Source: Pedobacter kyungheensis
GTDB lineage: Bacteria; Bacteroidota; Bacteroidia; Sphingobacteriales; Sphingobacteriaceae
DNA length: 64,000 nt
Assembly (NCBI RefSeq): GCF_000812965.1
Contig: NZ_JSYN01000006.1
Location: forward strand, 124,001 to 188,000
Direction: 5' to 3'
The position numbers and the translations under genes were made by a program. The notes below the pieces were generated by a model. The model saw only the letters and a list, made by a program, of their open reading frames with translations. It made no database searches and was not told the DNA's origin. Shown here piece after piece: positions 26,111 to 35,254 of this stretch (the stretch's first letter is position 1; every line of letters begins with the position of its first letter).

Positions 26111-26379
26111 AGTTCCCCTCCCTCCCCCATAAGTTTTTCGATATCTGCGTAAGCATAATAACAGATACTGCCAACTTTTTTAAATGGCAGTGTACGGTTG
26201 ATACGCAGGTTTTGTAGCGTACCTGCAGAGATTTTTAATAATTGCCGAACCTCTGCACTCCGTAGCCATTTCCTATGATCAGATGCTACGTAAATACCAG
26301 TATTCATTTTTTTCAGCTCATCAAAAAGTTCAATTTTAAACTTTTGGAGATCAGCTTCTGTTAAGATTTCTAATTGCAT
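26107..26379 (-). CDS. Excisionase-like helix-turn-helix protein
   Basis: 90-residue MerR-like helix-turn-helix protein: RKWLRSAEVRQLLKISAGTLQNLR (abbreviated: WLRSAEVRQLLKIS) then TLPFKKVGSICYYAYADIEKLM, the classic 'HTH_17' excisionase layout where a conserved wing carries a Tyr/Lys-rich strand. Probably binds att or oriT DNA and helps excision, as Xis proteins of CTnDOT-type elements do. Cotranscribed with the 99-residue gene. Confidence 0.78.
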   Translation of the reverse strand: MQLEILTEADLQKFKIELFDELKKMNTGIYVASDHRKWLRSAEVRQLLKISAGTLQNLRINRTLPFKKVGSICYYAYADIEKLMGEGGEL

Positions 26380-26491
26380 AAATTACCTCCTTACTAATTA
26401 ATTCTTTAGCAAAGATGTGATGGTAATAGGCAGATACAATGACCAGTGCATTGTGCTGGTCATGTCTAAAATGTGTACTGGATAGAGTTTT

Positions 26492-27244
26492 TTATTTGAT
26501 GCTTACAATTTTAAATAATTGCTGGGCCGGATAAATGAAAGTTCCTTTAGTTGGAATATCTCCCTCCTTTTCGACAAAGTAATTCCTCGCGGTTTCTACC
26601 GGAATGTCTTTTTCGCCATGGCTGAAGAATTTGGCAATGATTTTGGCGTAAGTTATCTTGTGATCGCATCTAAGCAGTAGTCTACCCGACGGCAACTTTA
26701 GATTACGCATCTGTTGCAGGAGATCGACCAAAGTTGGCAGATGTTCATCTTCAATACTGATTTTTTGTTTTACTTCGTATTGGGTCAACTCGGCGACCTG
26801 TTGCTTTAATTTACCTATCTCATTAAGATGTTTTTGGATAATCAGGTCTTTCTCTTCAATCACAAGCGCCGCCGGTCTGGCGTTCCATTTATCAATTCCA
26901 TTTAGAAATCCTTGAAATTGTTTTAATTTCTCTATTCTAATCAAATTTTGCTCGTGGTCACTGCCATGAGGATTCTTACTCTGCAAATAGCTGATTCTGG
27001 TTTCTGTTAGGTGCCATAACTGCCTGAAAAACTCTTCCTCCCCGGCAACGCGGTTTTTTATGGTATGATTAAGGTGATATGCATAATATTCGGCATACTT
27101 GCCCGCGTCTAACTTATAAAGCTTTAACAGAAAATGACTATCAGCATTTCGCTTCCAGGGACCGAACAGATTGCCAATATCATAGGGGTGAGGAAAAAAA
27201 TCAAAGCGTTCACGTGTTTTAAAAAAATCTACTATCATCAGCAT
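26492..27244 (-). CDS. Element-borne hypothetical protein (RteC-like position)
   Basis: 250 residues, soluble. N-terminal half is rich in aromatic and charged residues (FDFFPHPYDIGNLFGPWKR), then a coiled-coil stretch (LIIQKHLNEIGKLKQQVAEL, about 140-160), and a C-terminal domain (ITYAKIIAKFFSHGEKDIPV). Length, aromatic N-terminus and place upstream of the excisionase gene recall RteC-type regulators of Bacteroidota elements, but I do not see a clear family signature. It is the last gene of module I. Confidence 0.5.
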   Translation of the reverse strand: MLMIVDFFKTRERFDFFPHPYDIGNLFGPWKRNADSHFLLKLYKLDAGKYAEYYAYHLNHTIKNRVAGEEEFFRQLWHLTETRISYLQSKNPHGSDHEQNLIRIEKLKQFQGFLNGIDKWNARPAALVIEEKDLIIQKHLNEIGKLKQQVAELTQYEVKQKISIEDEHLPTLVDLLQQMRNLKLPSGRLLLRCDHKITYAKIIAKFFSHGEKDIPVETARNYFVEKEGDIPTKGTFIYPAQQLFKIVSIK

Positions 27245-27849
27245 ATTATTAAATGAATCTTCAGGACTTTAGATAAATTTAAATTAAAAAAATCGCATAT
27301 ACGAGTTTTGCTAATGATAAAGGCTTTTTGTTTGCTTCGCATTCAGCGTTAATAATCACTAGTATTAAATGATAAATTCTCAATCACTAAATTTATCAAT
27401 CCTGCAAAATGCGTAATCTCTTATTAAAAATGGATGTTATCCCGGGTCTGCTGAAAAAGCATAACGCATTGTTTTTCATTTGTCTATGTTGGTTTTCGCT
27501 AACATTAGCTCAAGATTTTTCATAGGGTTTGCTTAAAAAGCATGCATTAGATTTTCTGCTACAAATTTTTGACCAATAAGCACAACTGATTACTATTAAT
27601 TTTTTGGTATATATGGCTTATTTTTGTTTTAAAAGATGCTACTTTAAATAAAAATTTGAAAACCTTGAATTTTTCAGCAGCCCTATCTACACCGTTAAAT
27701 GATAGTATTAAAAAAGAGGTGGGTTTTCGGCACTAAAACCATAGAGAAATATTCAAAAAAGCTGATTTCTAAGTAATTACTCCGCTAGATTCGACACCCT
27801 TTCGCTCCGTAAATCTTTAAACTGACCTTAGTGATATATTGTATCTTTA
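27245..27849. other. Noncoding gap with att relic
   Basis: About 600 bp with no gene. AT-rich, multiple stops in every frame. It contains an internal att relic at 27,705-27,804, listed separately, and nothing else I can name. Confidence 0.6.
27705..27804 (+). repeat. Internal att relic B
   Basis: GAGGTGGGTTTTCGG (27,716-27,730) followed 74 bp on (start to start) by TTCGACACCCTTTCG (27,790-27,804). The second block is identical over 15 bp to relic C (33,600-33,614) and resembles a tRNA T-arm. Relics C and D show the same order. It separates module I from module II. Confidence 0.65.
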
Positions 27850-27888
27850 TTGAATATTCTTTTATCGCAATTGAATATTTCAGCCGAA

Positions 27889-28062
27889 ATGGCTAATTCC
27901 AGTTTTTGTTGGAAAAGTCTGTTGAAAATTAATCTTTTCTTTATCACAGTCAGCGTGAGTGGCTGCAGCGGCATCCTCCGGCAGGGAGATACAGTGGAAG
28001 ACGCGGCCCTTCAGGGACACGCCAAAAAAATCTATATCAAATATCTGGAAATCGGTGAGTAA
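27889..28062 (+). CDS. Possible small lipoprotein
   Basis: 57 residues from ATG 27,889: lysine lead, hydrophobic core INLFFITVSVSGC and a lipobox-like Cys at about 26, then a short polar tail ending YLEIGE. Only the signal-peptide-like composition supports it; no homologue recognised. The first module-II frame; may be spurious or a gene remnant. Confidence 0.3.
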   Translation: MANSSFCWKSLLKINLFFITVSVSGCSGILRQGDTVEDAALQGHAKKIYIKYLEIGE

Positions 28063-28182
28063 AAGCACAGCTCCGCACCGCGAATGATCCGTGATTTCAA
28101 CGCATGAGAGAAAATGGCGGCATAACCAGCCACACTACTCTGCCTGAATTATCACAAAACACCTGACGACAAAACTGGCGCG

Positions 28183-29200
28183 TTAGCTATTCCTGGAATT
28201 GATCAGGTTTACAATCGCCTTAGCCATCATATCTTTTTCTTCAGATTTGCTTTCTGCAATCATCAGAGTAAGTGCCACCAGTGCATTATCTGCTATACGT
28301 TTTGACCCATCATTTTTGTATTAAACCCCATTTTTATCTAAAAACCACACAAACAGATAGGCGGTAATGCGTTTGTTCCCATCAGAACAAGAATGGTTTT
28401 TCACAACAAAATACAGTAGGTTGGCAGCTTTTTATTCTATGCTCGGATAAAAATCTACCTCACCAAATGACTGATAAATTTGTTGCTATAGAGCTTTTAA
28501 ATGATTCATCCTTCTGGTTACCAAACAACCAACTTCCGCCAAATTTCTCTTTCAAATCTCAAATCGCTTCCATTGCCTGCTCATAAGTCGCAATAAAAGT
28601 CTTTCCGTCTCTGGTTGTGTTCTCAATCGCAAGTTGCTGGTGATCATACTTATCTAGAACATCAAGTGCATAGGCGTAATCAGTAACCACTCTTAACAAA
28701 CCCACCGCTTCTTCAGAACTCAGTTCATTGGTATTCACCACATTCTTAAGCAAACTAAACGTATTCTTTAAATAAATGAGTTGCAGCTCCTGGTCCTTCA
28801 ACCTTTTCTCATTAAGCGCGTAACCTTTGACCAGATATTCCTTTAGCACCTTATTCGCCCATATGCTGAATTGAGTACCTCGTTTTGATTTAACCCAATA
28901 TACTACAGATATAATTGCATCCAGGTTATAATATTGTATAGTTCTTTCTACTTCTGTACCACCTTCAAATTGAACTGTTGCATTTTTTGCAACAGTTGCT
29001 TCTTCTAGCAATTCACCCTGATTAAAAATGCTATTGATATGCCTTGAAATAGTTGATTTATTCTTGCCAAAAAGTTCAGGTATTTGATTTAATGCTAGCC
29101 AAGTACTTTCATCTGCTACTTTAACATCAATAACAGCATCACCTTTATCTGTTTGATAAATAATAATTTGATCGATTGTGTTCATAATAAGTTTAGACAT
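28183..29200 (-). pseudogene. RhuM-DOC (Fic-like) fusion gene, decayed
   Basis: The first 213 residues (28,559-29,200) are an intact RhuM-type region: STWLALNQIPELFGKNKSTIS, VQYYNLDAIISVVYWVKSKRGTQF, FSIWANKVLKEYLVKGYALN. The reading then meets a TGA right after YEQAMEAI, and further stops and frame changes. Past the stop, scattered frames still encode the expected death-on-curing domain: FGGSWLFGNQKD, KNHSCSDGNKRITAYLFVWFLDKNG and a final MAKAIVNLINSRNS ending at 28,183. The DOC motif is HxFxDGNKR with Phe replaced by Cys. So a full fusion gene once existed and its toxin half is dead. Confidence 0.82.
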
Positions 29201-29289
29201 TTACTATAAATATTTAACCCCCCTATTGAAGCCCAAGAAGGAACCCCGTAAAACGTTGGAGTAAAAAAGGATGGCAAAAGAAAACGTTT

Positions 29290-30350
29290 CTAACCGCTTT
29301 GCATTTTAGTATAGTCCAAACGTGTTTTTATTTTAACGATTTCATACCAAGCTACCGAAACAAATCCCAGGCTAATGCTTATCAAAAGTGCGCCGAGGCT
29401 AAGCGGCTCAAACCCAAAGAAAAAAGCCAGCGGTTTCCAATAAATCAATGTAAATGAAAATATCAGGGTTATCATGATTATAAGGGGTACCAAATTATTT
29501 TTGTAAGCGATCACCGTAAACAGAGAGTAAAAAAAAGAACGGTTAACCAGGGTTAGCCAAATATTTGCGCTAATAAGGCAACTAAACACCATAGTGCGGG
29601 TCAGCGCTTCACTAGTCCCAACACCTATAGCGTACTGGTAGGTTGAAAGGGTTGCCATGCTGATTATCAATCCCTGTAGGATGCTTGTAGACAATTCCTT
29701 CCAGTTGAAGAATGTGGTAGTGAATGGCCTTGGCTTTTGCGACATGGCATTTTTTTCCATTGGTTCGTTTTCATAAATCATTGAACAGGTCGGCCCCATG
29801 ATGAGCTCGAGAACGATGATATGGACAGGTGAGAAAATAGTGGGATAAACCCAGTCGAGCGCGAGTGGAATGAATACGGTTAATATAATTGGGATATGAA
29901 TGGAAATAATGTATTGAATGGCTTTTTTCAGATTGGCATAGATACGTCTACCCATGGCCACCGCTTTGATCATCTTTGACAGATCGTCCTCCAGGAGTAT
30001 CAGCGAGGCGCCCTGTTTGGCAATCTCAGTTCCCTTTTTCCCCATTGCAATACCAATGTGGGCGGCTTTTAAAGCAGGACCGTCATTGGCCCCATCCCCA
30101 ATCATTGCCACGACCTGTCTGCCAGCTTTCAGCGCATTTATTATCCTCAGCTTTGCCTCAGGAAACATGCGGGTGAAAATATTCGAGCAGTTGACCTTTT
30201 CAAGGAGTTCCTTCTCAGAGAGCATCATGAGCGCATCGCCGCTGATAACTTCGTCTGCCCCCCTAAAACCGATCTGGTTAGCGATGGCACGTGTTTGTGC
30301 CGTCCTGGATTTATTTGTCAGGGGTGGAAACGCTGGGTTATCCGTAAGGA
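29290..30350 (-). pseudogene. 5'-truncated cation-transporting P-type ATPase
   Basis: C-terminal third of a P-type ATPase of the calcium-pump type. Present: RAIANQIGFRGADEVISGDAL (before the first ATG, so the original frame extends to about 30,350), MFPEAKLRIINALKAG, hinge motif MIGDGANDGPALK, and membrane helices M5-M10 (AIQYIISIHIPIILTVFIPLAL, VHIIVLELIMGPTCS). Missing: the phosphorylated DKTGT, actuator domain and helices M1-M4. The ATG at 30,228 gives a 312-residue stub that could not pump. Upstream sequence breaks off into unrelated DNA, suggesting deletion or recombination inside module II. Confidence 0.82.
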
Positions 30351-30410
30351 ATTAACATCATCCAAATGGCACTATGAAGGAAGGGTTACTATTTGATGCT
30401 CTGGAAAATT

Positions 30411-31394
30411 TTAACTTCTGATTTCACGTCTCATGAATAAATAGTAGGCCAGTGCGAAACAAGCTACGCTAAAGGCAATCATGCCACTGATTTGAGGCCA
30501 CACGATCATCAGGCTTTCCTTTACCGGAAGTGGTGCCGGGATGGCGCCTGAGAGTTGTTCCATGCTCATTGGCCCCAGACTTCTCACAGATGGCATTAGC
30601 AGCGTTGTAGCAGCATCACTGTAAAGCTGGTTGGGGGCTATTCTGAGTATGTTTAGGATTAGCTCATTATAGCCCATCAACTGGCTCTGGGTAAGATAGG
30701 CTGGATCGGGCATAAATGCTTTAACGGCTAAATTAATGAGCATGGGATAGAACACGGTGAAGAAAAGCCATATCCCTAGAACGCTCAGTGCCGAGGTTGC
30801 CGGCTGTCGAAAAATAATGGAAAAAAGGATAGCAAGGCTTAGATAAAAGCTGATGTAAACAACTGTCGTGAGCGTAAATCCCATGATCCGTATGACCTCC
30901 TGGGGCTCTATCCTAACGCCGGTGATGAGCAGTCCACTGCCAATCATGAGTAGGCTTAATGAGAAAAACAGCGTGACGGTGATTACTATGGGGCTGTAGA
31001 TTTTAGCGAGTAAGATATTGTCCCGGTAAATGGGCTGGGCGATGAGCCTGGTGAGCGTGCCTGCATTCATTTCTGTATTTATCGCATCAAAGCCCATGCT
31101 GATGCCAAGCAGTGGTGCTAGAAAGCTGAGTAGGATGTGGAATGGAGGCATCGATCCATCTCCACCCGTCAGCAGCTTGAGGTATAAGAATGCGTGGTCA
31201 GGATCCTGGGTATTGTTGAATACGGTTCTGATATTCGATACTCCGATATACATGGATGCTGCGAATGTAAAAAAAACAAGTAGCAGTAGTAGCATGAAGC
31301 GCCAACTTCTGATCAGGTCTGTGATTTCTTTGCTTGCCATTACCTTGAAAGGACTTGGGATTCTTGGTATTATGAGCTTATTGGAGTCTGTCAT
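30411..31394 (-). CDS. ABC-2 type transporter permease
   Basis: 327-residue membrane permease with six predicted helices, beginning MASKEITDLIRSWRFMLLLLLVFFTFAASM, with a typical ABC-2 'MGFDAINTEMNAGTLTRLIAQPIYRDNILLAKI' coupling region (abbreviated: DAINTEMNAGTLTRLIAQP). An extracellular loop of about 90 residues lies between the last two helices. It starts within the end of the ATPase gene (4-bp overlap), so the two form one exporter. Relatives of this NosY-like class move lipids, peptides or help assembly of envelope proteins; the cargo cannot be read here. Confidence 0.87.
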   Translation of the reverse strand: MTDSNKLIIPRIPSPFKVMASKEITDLIRSWRFMLLLLLVFFTFAASMYIGVSNIRTVFNNTQDPDHAFLYLKLLTGGDGSMPPFHILLSFLAPLLGISMGFDAINTEMNAGTLTRLIAQPIYRDNILLAKIYSPIVITVTLFFSLSLLMIGSGLLITGVRIEPQEVIRIMGFTLTTVVYISFYLSLAILFSIIFRQPATSALSVLGIWLFFTVFYPMLINLAVKAFMPDPAYLTQSQLMGYNELILNILRIAPNQLYSDAATTLLMPSVRSLGPMSMEQLSGAIPAPLPVKESLMIVWPQISGMIAFSVACFALAYYLFMRREIRS

Positions 31395-32383
31395 GGTTGA
31401 ATATTTTTAAAGTGTCTTGATTCACCTTTTGATGTTTTCGAGTTGCTGTATTCGAAATATCGCTGGTAGATTTCGTCCAGGCCGTACTCCTTTTTGCTCA
31501 CGCTGAGGATGTCTTCTCCTGATTCAATAATGGTGCGAATAATTTTTGGTGTAATATCTTCGGTGGTGTGGAACCTTAAAACTTCGCCTGATATATCAAG
31601 CGCGTTAATGGCTGAGTAACTTGCAAAGGTGCTCTTCAAGTGATCAATGGATTTTGGGATACTTGCAAGCTTGATTAAGGTTTCCAGGCCTGTGTTTCCA
31701 AAAAGTTCGCGGGATAAATCGGTTAGGGTTCCTTGAGCCAGAAGCTCACCCTCGACGAATATCCCAACCCGGTCGCATACCTGTTGGACGTGGTGAAGAT
31801 GGTGTGAGGAGAGTAATACGGTGAGCCCATGCTGGGAGCTCAGGCGCTTAATGAGTTCCAGGAATTCCTTTACACCGGCTGGGTCGATACCGAGGGTTGG
31901 TTCATCAAGAATGATCACTTCGGGCGATTTAATTAATACATCTGCAAGGCCCAGGCGCTGTTTCATGCCGCGTGAATAAGCGGAAGTTTTTTTGTTCGCT
32001 GCATCTTTGAGCCCAACAATTTCTAAAACTGTGCTGGTCCGCTGATTGATAATGGCCTCATCGAGGCCGTTTAGTCTTGCGATATAACGCAGGTTTTCCA
32101 ATCCGGTCATCTGGGGATAAAAACCCAGGTGATCTGGCATATATCCTACTTTTCGCTTGATGAGTATGGGATTGCGTGTTGCATCATATCCGCACACAGT
32201 TGCACTACCACTATCAGGCTCGGTAAGTCCGAGCATCATCAAAATGCTGGTGGTCTTTCCAGCGCCATTGGGACCAAGCAGACCAAATATTTCGCCGCGG
32301 TTGATTTCAAGGCTAAGCTTGTTTACTGCTTTCTGGGAACCATAACGCTTACTTAGCTCCTGCAGTTTTATTATCGGATCCAT
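31391..32383 (-). CDS. ABC transporter ATP-binding protein
   Basis: 330-residue ATPase of an ABC-2 type exporter. Walker A LGPNGAGKTT (about 37), Q-loop VGYMPDHLGFYPQMTG, signature YSRGMKQRLGLAD (about 135), Walker B VIILDEPTLGIDP, H-loop LSSHHLHH. The C-terminal 110 residues form a small extra domain (GEVLRFHTTEDITPK) as in NosF/CcmA-like ATPases. Follows the NEW3 gene by 37 bp and overlaps the permease by 4 bp; one operon of three. Confidence 0.93.
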   Translation of the reverse strand: MDPIIKLQELSKRYGSQKAVNKLSLEINRGEIFGLLGPNGAGKTTSILMMLGLTEPDSGSATVCGYDATRNPILIKRKVGYMPDHLGFYPQMTGLENLRYIARLNGLDEAIINQRTSTVLEIVGLKDAANKKTSAYSRGMKQRLGLADVLIKSPEVIILDEPTLGIDPAGVKEFLELIKRLSSQHGLTVLLSSHHLHHVQQVCDRVGIFVEGELLAQGTLTDLSRELFGNTGLETLIKLASIPKSIDHLKSTFASYSAINALDISGEVLRFHTTEDITPKIIRTIIESGEDILSVSKKEYGLDEIYQRYFEYSNSKTSKGESRHFKNIQP

Positions 32384-32420
32384 CTTTTATAAGTCAAATT
32401 AATGGTAATAAAAGATGAAT

Positions 32421-33275
32421 TTATCTTCTGCCGTATTTACGGATGAGTGCATATACACATCCCAGGGCAACCAGTATAACCAGCACCCCTATCCAGCCTG
32501 ATAGCAGGGAGGTCTTGATGAAAATACGGAATGCAGCCTGGCTGGAGACGTTGTTACTAGCAAGGTTAAAAGTAGCCGCATAATCTCCGGCAATGGTTTT
32601 ATCAGGTACTTTTAGCAGTACTTTCACCCTCCTAGTTTTACCGGCTTCGAGTTTTTCGATTTTCGCAGGTTCAAAACTCGTTTCCCATCCGCTGGGTAGC
32701 TGCGAGGTGACTTCCAGGTTTTGCAAAGGAAGCGTTCCGCTATTTCGGACTTCAAGTTCGATGTCTTTATGGCTTCCTGAGGTCAATTCCTCGCTAAGTC
32801 TCCCGCTGGGGGTAGCGATTATTGCTGCGTAATTTCCTTTCACTACCGCTTCAAGCGCAACTGAAAGGGTTTGCGCCGGGGACACGGCTTTGAAAGGGAT
32901 GATATATTTGCCCACTTTGGCATTACTGGTTGCTGTAATTTCCAAGGCTATCTCCCTGCTTTGCCCCACCTCCAGGTTCAGGGAAGTAACCGTACTTCCA
33001 TCTACCCGGGAACTCATTTGCCATCCTACAGGCAGTTCTGCCTTTAGCTCGTATAGCTGCCGGGAGAAGGTTGTGTTGTGCAGGGTGAGAGAAAAGCGGA
33101 AGGGCTCATTGGTAGCGGATTCGATGTTAATCAACTTCGCGTTGAGTGCTGAACTCGCTGTTGAAGGTTGTTGTTTCTGACCATTAGCTTTCGCTCCGGT
33201 TAGTAAAGCCGCTGCTAATGAAATTGTGCTGAATACTTGTCTAAAGTTTGTCTTAAGTAAATTTTTCTGTGACAT
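32421..33275 (-). CDS. NEW3-domain (COG1470-like) membrane-anchored protein
   Basis: 284 residues: signal peptide (TISLAAALLTGAKANG), two NEW3/alpha-galactosidase-associated beta-sandwich repeats (ELPVGWQMSSR ... YIIPFKAVSP, about 70-140; SQLPSGWETSFEPAKIEKLEAG ... DYAATFNLAS, about 190-250), and a C-terminal membrane helix with a basic stop (LSGWIGVLVILVALGCVYALIRKYGRR, abbreviated: WIGVLVILVALGCVYAL). Both GW-(E/Q)-S repeats are conserved. It leads a three-gene operon with the ABC exporter, so it may be the periplasmic partner that receives the exported cargo. NEW3 proteins next to ABC exporters recur in bacteria, mechanism unknown. Confidence 0.8.
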   Translation of the reverse strand: MSQKNLLKTNFRQVFSTISLAAALLTGAKANGQKQQPSTASSALNAKLINIESATNEPFRFSLTLHNTTFSRQLYELKAELPVGWQMSSRVDGSTVTSLNLEVGQSREIALEITATSNAKVGKYIIPFKAVSPAQTLSVALEAVVKGNYAAIIATPSGRLSEELTSGSHKDIELEVRNSGTLPLQNLEVTSQLPSGWETSFEPAKIEKLEAGKTRRVKVLLKVPDKTIAGDYAATFNLASNNVSSQAAFRIFIKTSLLSGWIGVLVILVALGCVYALIRKYGRR

Positions 33276-33488
33276 GATCTAAACCAAAAATTTTAATAAT
33301 TGCTCTAAAAAATGTTTTCCGGATTGTTATCTGATTAGGATTCAAAACAAAAAAAGTGAACGTTTTTTTCAAAACCTTTTAACATTTTTTAACAATTCTA
33401 TTTTTTTTGAATAGGTCTATGCAGTCCTGAATTTACTTGTCGTTAAAAACTTCTATTATTAAGATCTTAAACATATATACGATAAGAA

Positions 33489-33614
33489 ATTTCCGTACTT
33501 TTACGACGAAGAATTTGCATTCAAAAAAATAGAGGTGAGTTTTTGGTTAACCAACTAAAAAAACTCAAAATACTGATTTACAAATAATTAACGCAAAGGT
33601 TCGACACCCTTTCG
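33489..33614 (+). repeat. Internal att relic C
   Basis: Contains ATTTCCGTA, then GAATTTGCATT, then GAGGTGAGTTTTTGG (33,532-33,546) and, 68 bp from there, GGTTCGACACCCTTTCG (to 33,614). The first half matches relic D over about 58 bp at roughly four-fifths identity, and the T-arm-like block is shared with B. It marks the boundary between modules II and III. Confidence 0.7.
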
Positions 33615-33992
33615 ATCTAACTCATTGTCACAACTTTTTTTCACTTTGCGACAGGGATAAAAGCGGATACATGCCAGTGAATAAGGTCTGAGGGCGTATG
33701 AGGGGATAGCCCGTCAGCTCACATCATCTTTATTGATTTTAAATATTTCCATATTGATAAAGTTTAATAGAACAATAGATTACTTAAAATAATCATATCA
33801 GTAGATTAAAAGAACCTGCAGTGTAGCAACGGAAGAAAGAACCACATGTAACTCCTTCGCCACCGATTAGATCAACTTCTTCGCTAATCTCATTTTCACC
33901 TATTGGCTTTCCTGGCAAGGACTGTACAGAGCAAATGGGCCGGAAGCATAGTGTTACAGGCGGATGAACATAAAGTTCATATGCCAAGAAAG

Positions 33993-34035
33993 AATAAACA
34001 CATAAGCATTTAATTTAAATGCTTATGTGTTTATT
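33993..34035. terminator. 20-bp perfect inverted repeat, probable terminator
   Basis: Left arm AATAAACACATAAGCATTTA (33,993-34,012), three-base loop, perfect complement 34,016-34,035. On the minus strand it follows the 79-residue gene by about 65 bp and is followed by a T-rich stretch (TTCTTTCTT), so it can end that transcript. The arm length is unusual for an AT-rich terminator, so a protein-binding site is also possible. Confidence 0.55.
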
Positions 34036-34101
34036 ACTGGAATTAAAACATCCCCAAAAGGCTAAAAATTACTTATTTGATTGTAAATATGTCTAGTTAT
34101 T

Positions 34102-34341
34102 TTAAGAAGCGATAGGTGTGAATTTTTCTTGTAAATTTTGAATTATGTCTCGCTTTTCACCCTTAGAAAGCTGATATATCCTACCACTCATCATTGTTAC
34201 TGTCCAGAGCTGGCCAGATGAAGAACTCAGGTATGCAATTTCACTAATAACCTCTCTCTCACCAGTCAATGCTATTAATGTAACCCCAACGTGAAGATGA
34301 TCTAAATTTACATTGCTAAAATCGATTGCATTATCATTCAT
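34102..34341 (-). CDS. Small hypothetical protein
   Basis: 79 residues, soluble, beta-rich opening (LDHLHVGVTLIALTGEREVISEI) and a helical end (EKRDIIQNLQEKFTP). No family recognised. It has an ATG start, a candidate promoter region and the long hairpin downstream, so it is plausibly real; it has no close partner gene. Confidence 0.5.
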   Translation of the reverse strand: MNDNAIDFSNVNLDHLHVGVTLIALTGEREVISEIAYLSSSSGQLWTVTMMSGRIYQLSKGEKRDIIQNLQEKFTPIAS

Positions 34342-34875
34342 TGAATAGTGTATTTGGCAGGTATTATCGAGACAAATAAATATTTTTTTACATTAAGATC
34401 AAGGGTTATGATTAAAATCACAATTTCCTTTTTATAAAGTGATAAACTAATCTTAGCAGGTATCATCGACCTCCATCTATTGTTCATTTTTCAATGCCGA
34501 GAATCCTTATTCAGTCCAAATCTGATCCAATATTGTACTTAAAGTTAAGTTTGTTAACATGGTTATATTAGTGGTAAATCATTAAGTTAATTCAAGCAAA
34601 TCAGAGATTGTCTGAGCAAACATTTAAACGCAATACTGCATTCTAGATGGGCTGCCAATGGAATCCAACGCTGATCAATAGGTCTACTGGCATAACAAAT
34701 ATTAGCTCCCCCAAAGTCCTGCTTTGAACCGATGGTGGAAATACATAAGTCGCCCAAAAATAAGCCTTGCAACCATTTGCAAGGCTATTTTTATATCTAA
34801 ATCGTCCCGAAGATTTGATTTAACACTAAAATATCAAATTGCAGAAAATATGTCAATACCAAAATAAAAAAATAC
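34342..34875. other. Noncoding gap
   Basis: About 530 bp, AT-rich, no convincing gene, repeat or terminator. A 61-residue minus-strand frame (34,587-34,772) shows no recognisable motif. Confidence 0.5.
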
Positions 34876-35145
34876 TCAGTTTTTAGTAGCCAGCCGCAAG
34901 ACGTTCTCCTCAAGCAATTTTATATCAAAAGGCTTTTCGATAAAAGCATCATACTCAATGCCGGGAGGTAATAGCCGGGAAGACGCGCTGGTTATGATCA
35001 CCCCAATGTGTTTCATTTGGGCGTTAAAGGAAATATTTGTAATATAAAAGCGCAATCCGAGTAGCAGGCTCCAAAACAAACTATGCTGCAACCAGCGCGA
35101 GGCTTTGCCTGGGTTGAGAAAAAAATCAGATTGAAACATTGACAT
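34876..35145 (-). pseudogene. Remnant of a response-regulator receiver domain
   Basis: 89-residue frame whose second half matches the end of receiver domains: HIGVIITSASSRLLPPGIEYDAFIEKPFDIKLLEENVLRL (abbreviated: VIITSAS ... DAFIEKPFDI). The conserved switch Ser/Thr (TSAS) and Lys (EKPF) are present but the acidic pocket and phospho-Asp are absent, and the first 45 residues are unrelated. So this is a truncated receiver, similar in its ending to the intact lone receiver at 42.8 kb, possibly from an ancient duplication. Confidence 0.65.
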
Positions 35146-35254
35146 ACCTAAAGTTCCTTCTTTTAACTGTTCTTATCAATATAAATCGACCAACGCGAAA
35201 AAAAAGCTGATAAACCAAGTGTTTAGGCTAATAAAGTGGAGATTTCGGCAATAG

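Larger units (their letters stand above)
33276..34101. other. Noncoding gap with att relic, peptide-like frame and palindrome
   Basis: About 825 bp without a convincing gene. Holds att relic C (33,489-33,614), a 64-residue minus-strand frame with only a TTG start (33,793-33,987) and a long palindrome (33,993-34,035). The rest is AT-rich with nothing recognisable. Confidence 0.6.

Noticed and set aside
34587..34772. 61-residue minus-strand frame
   Set aside because: No motif and no context support.
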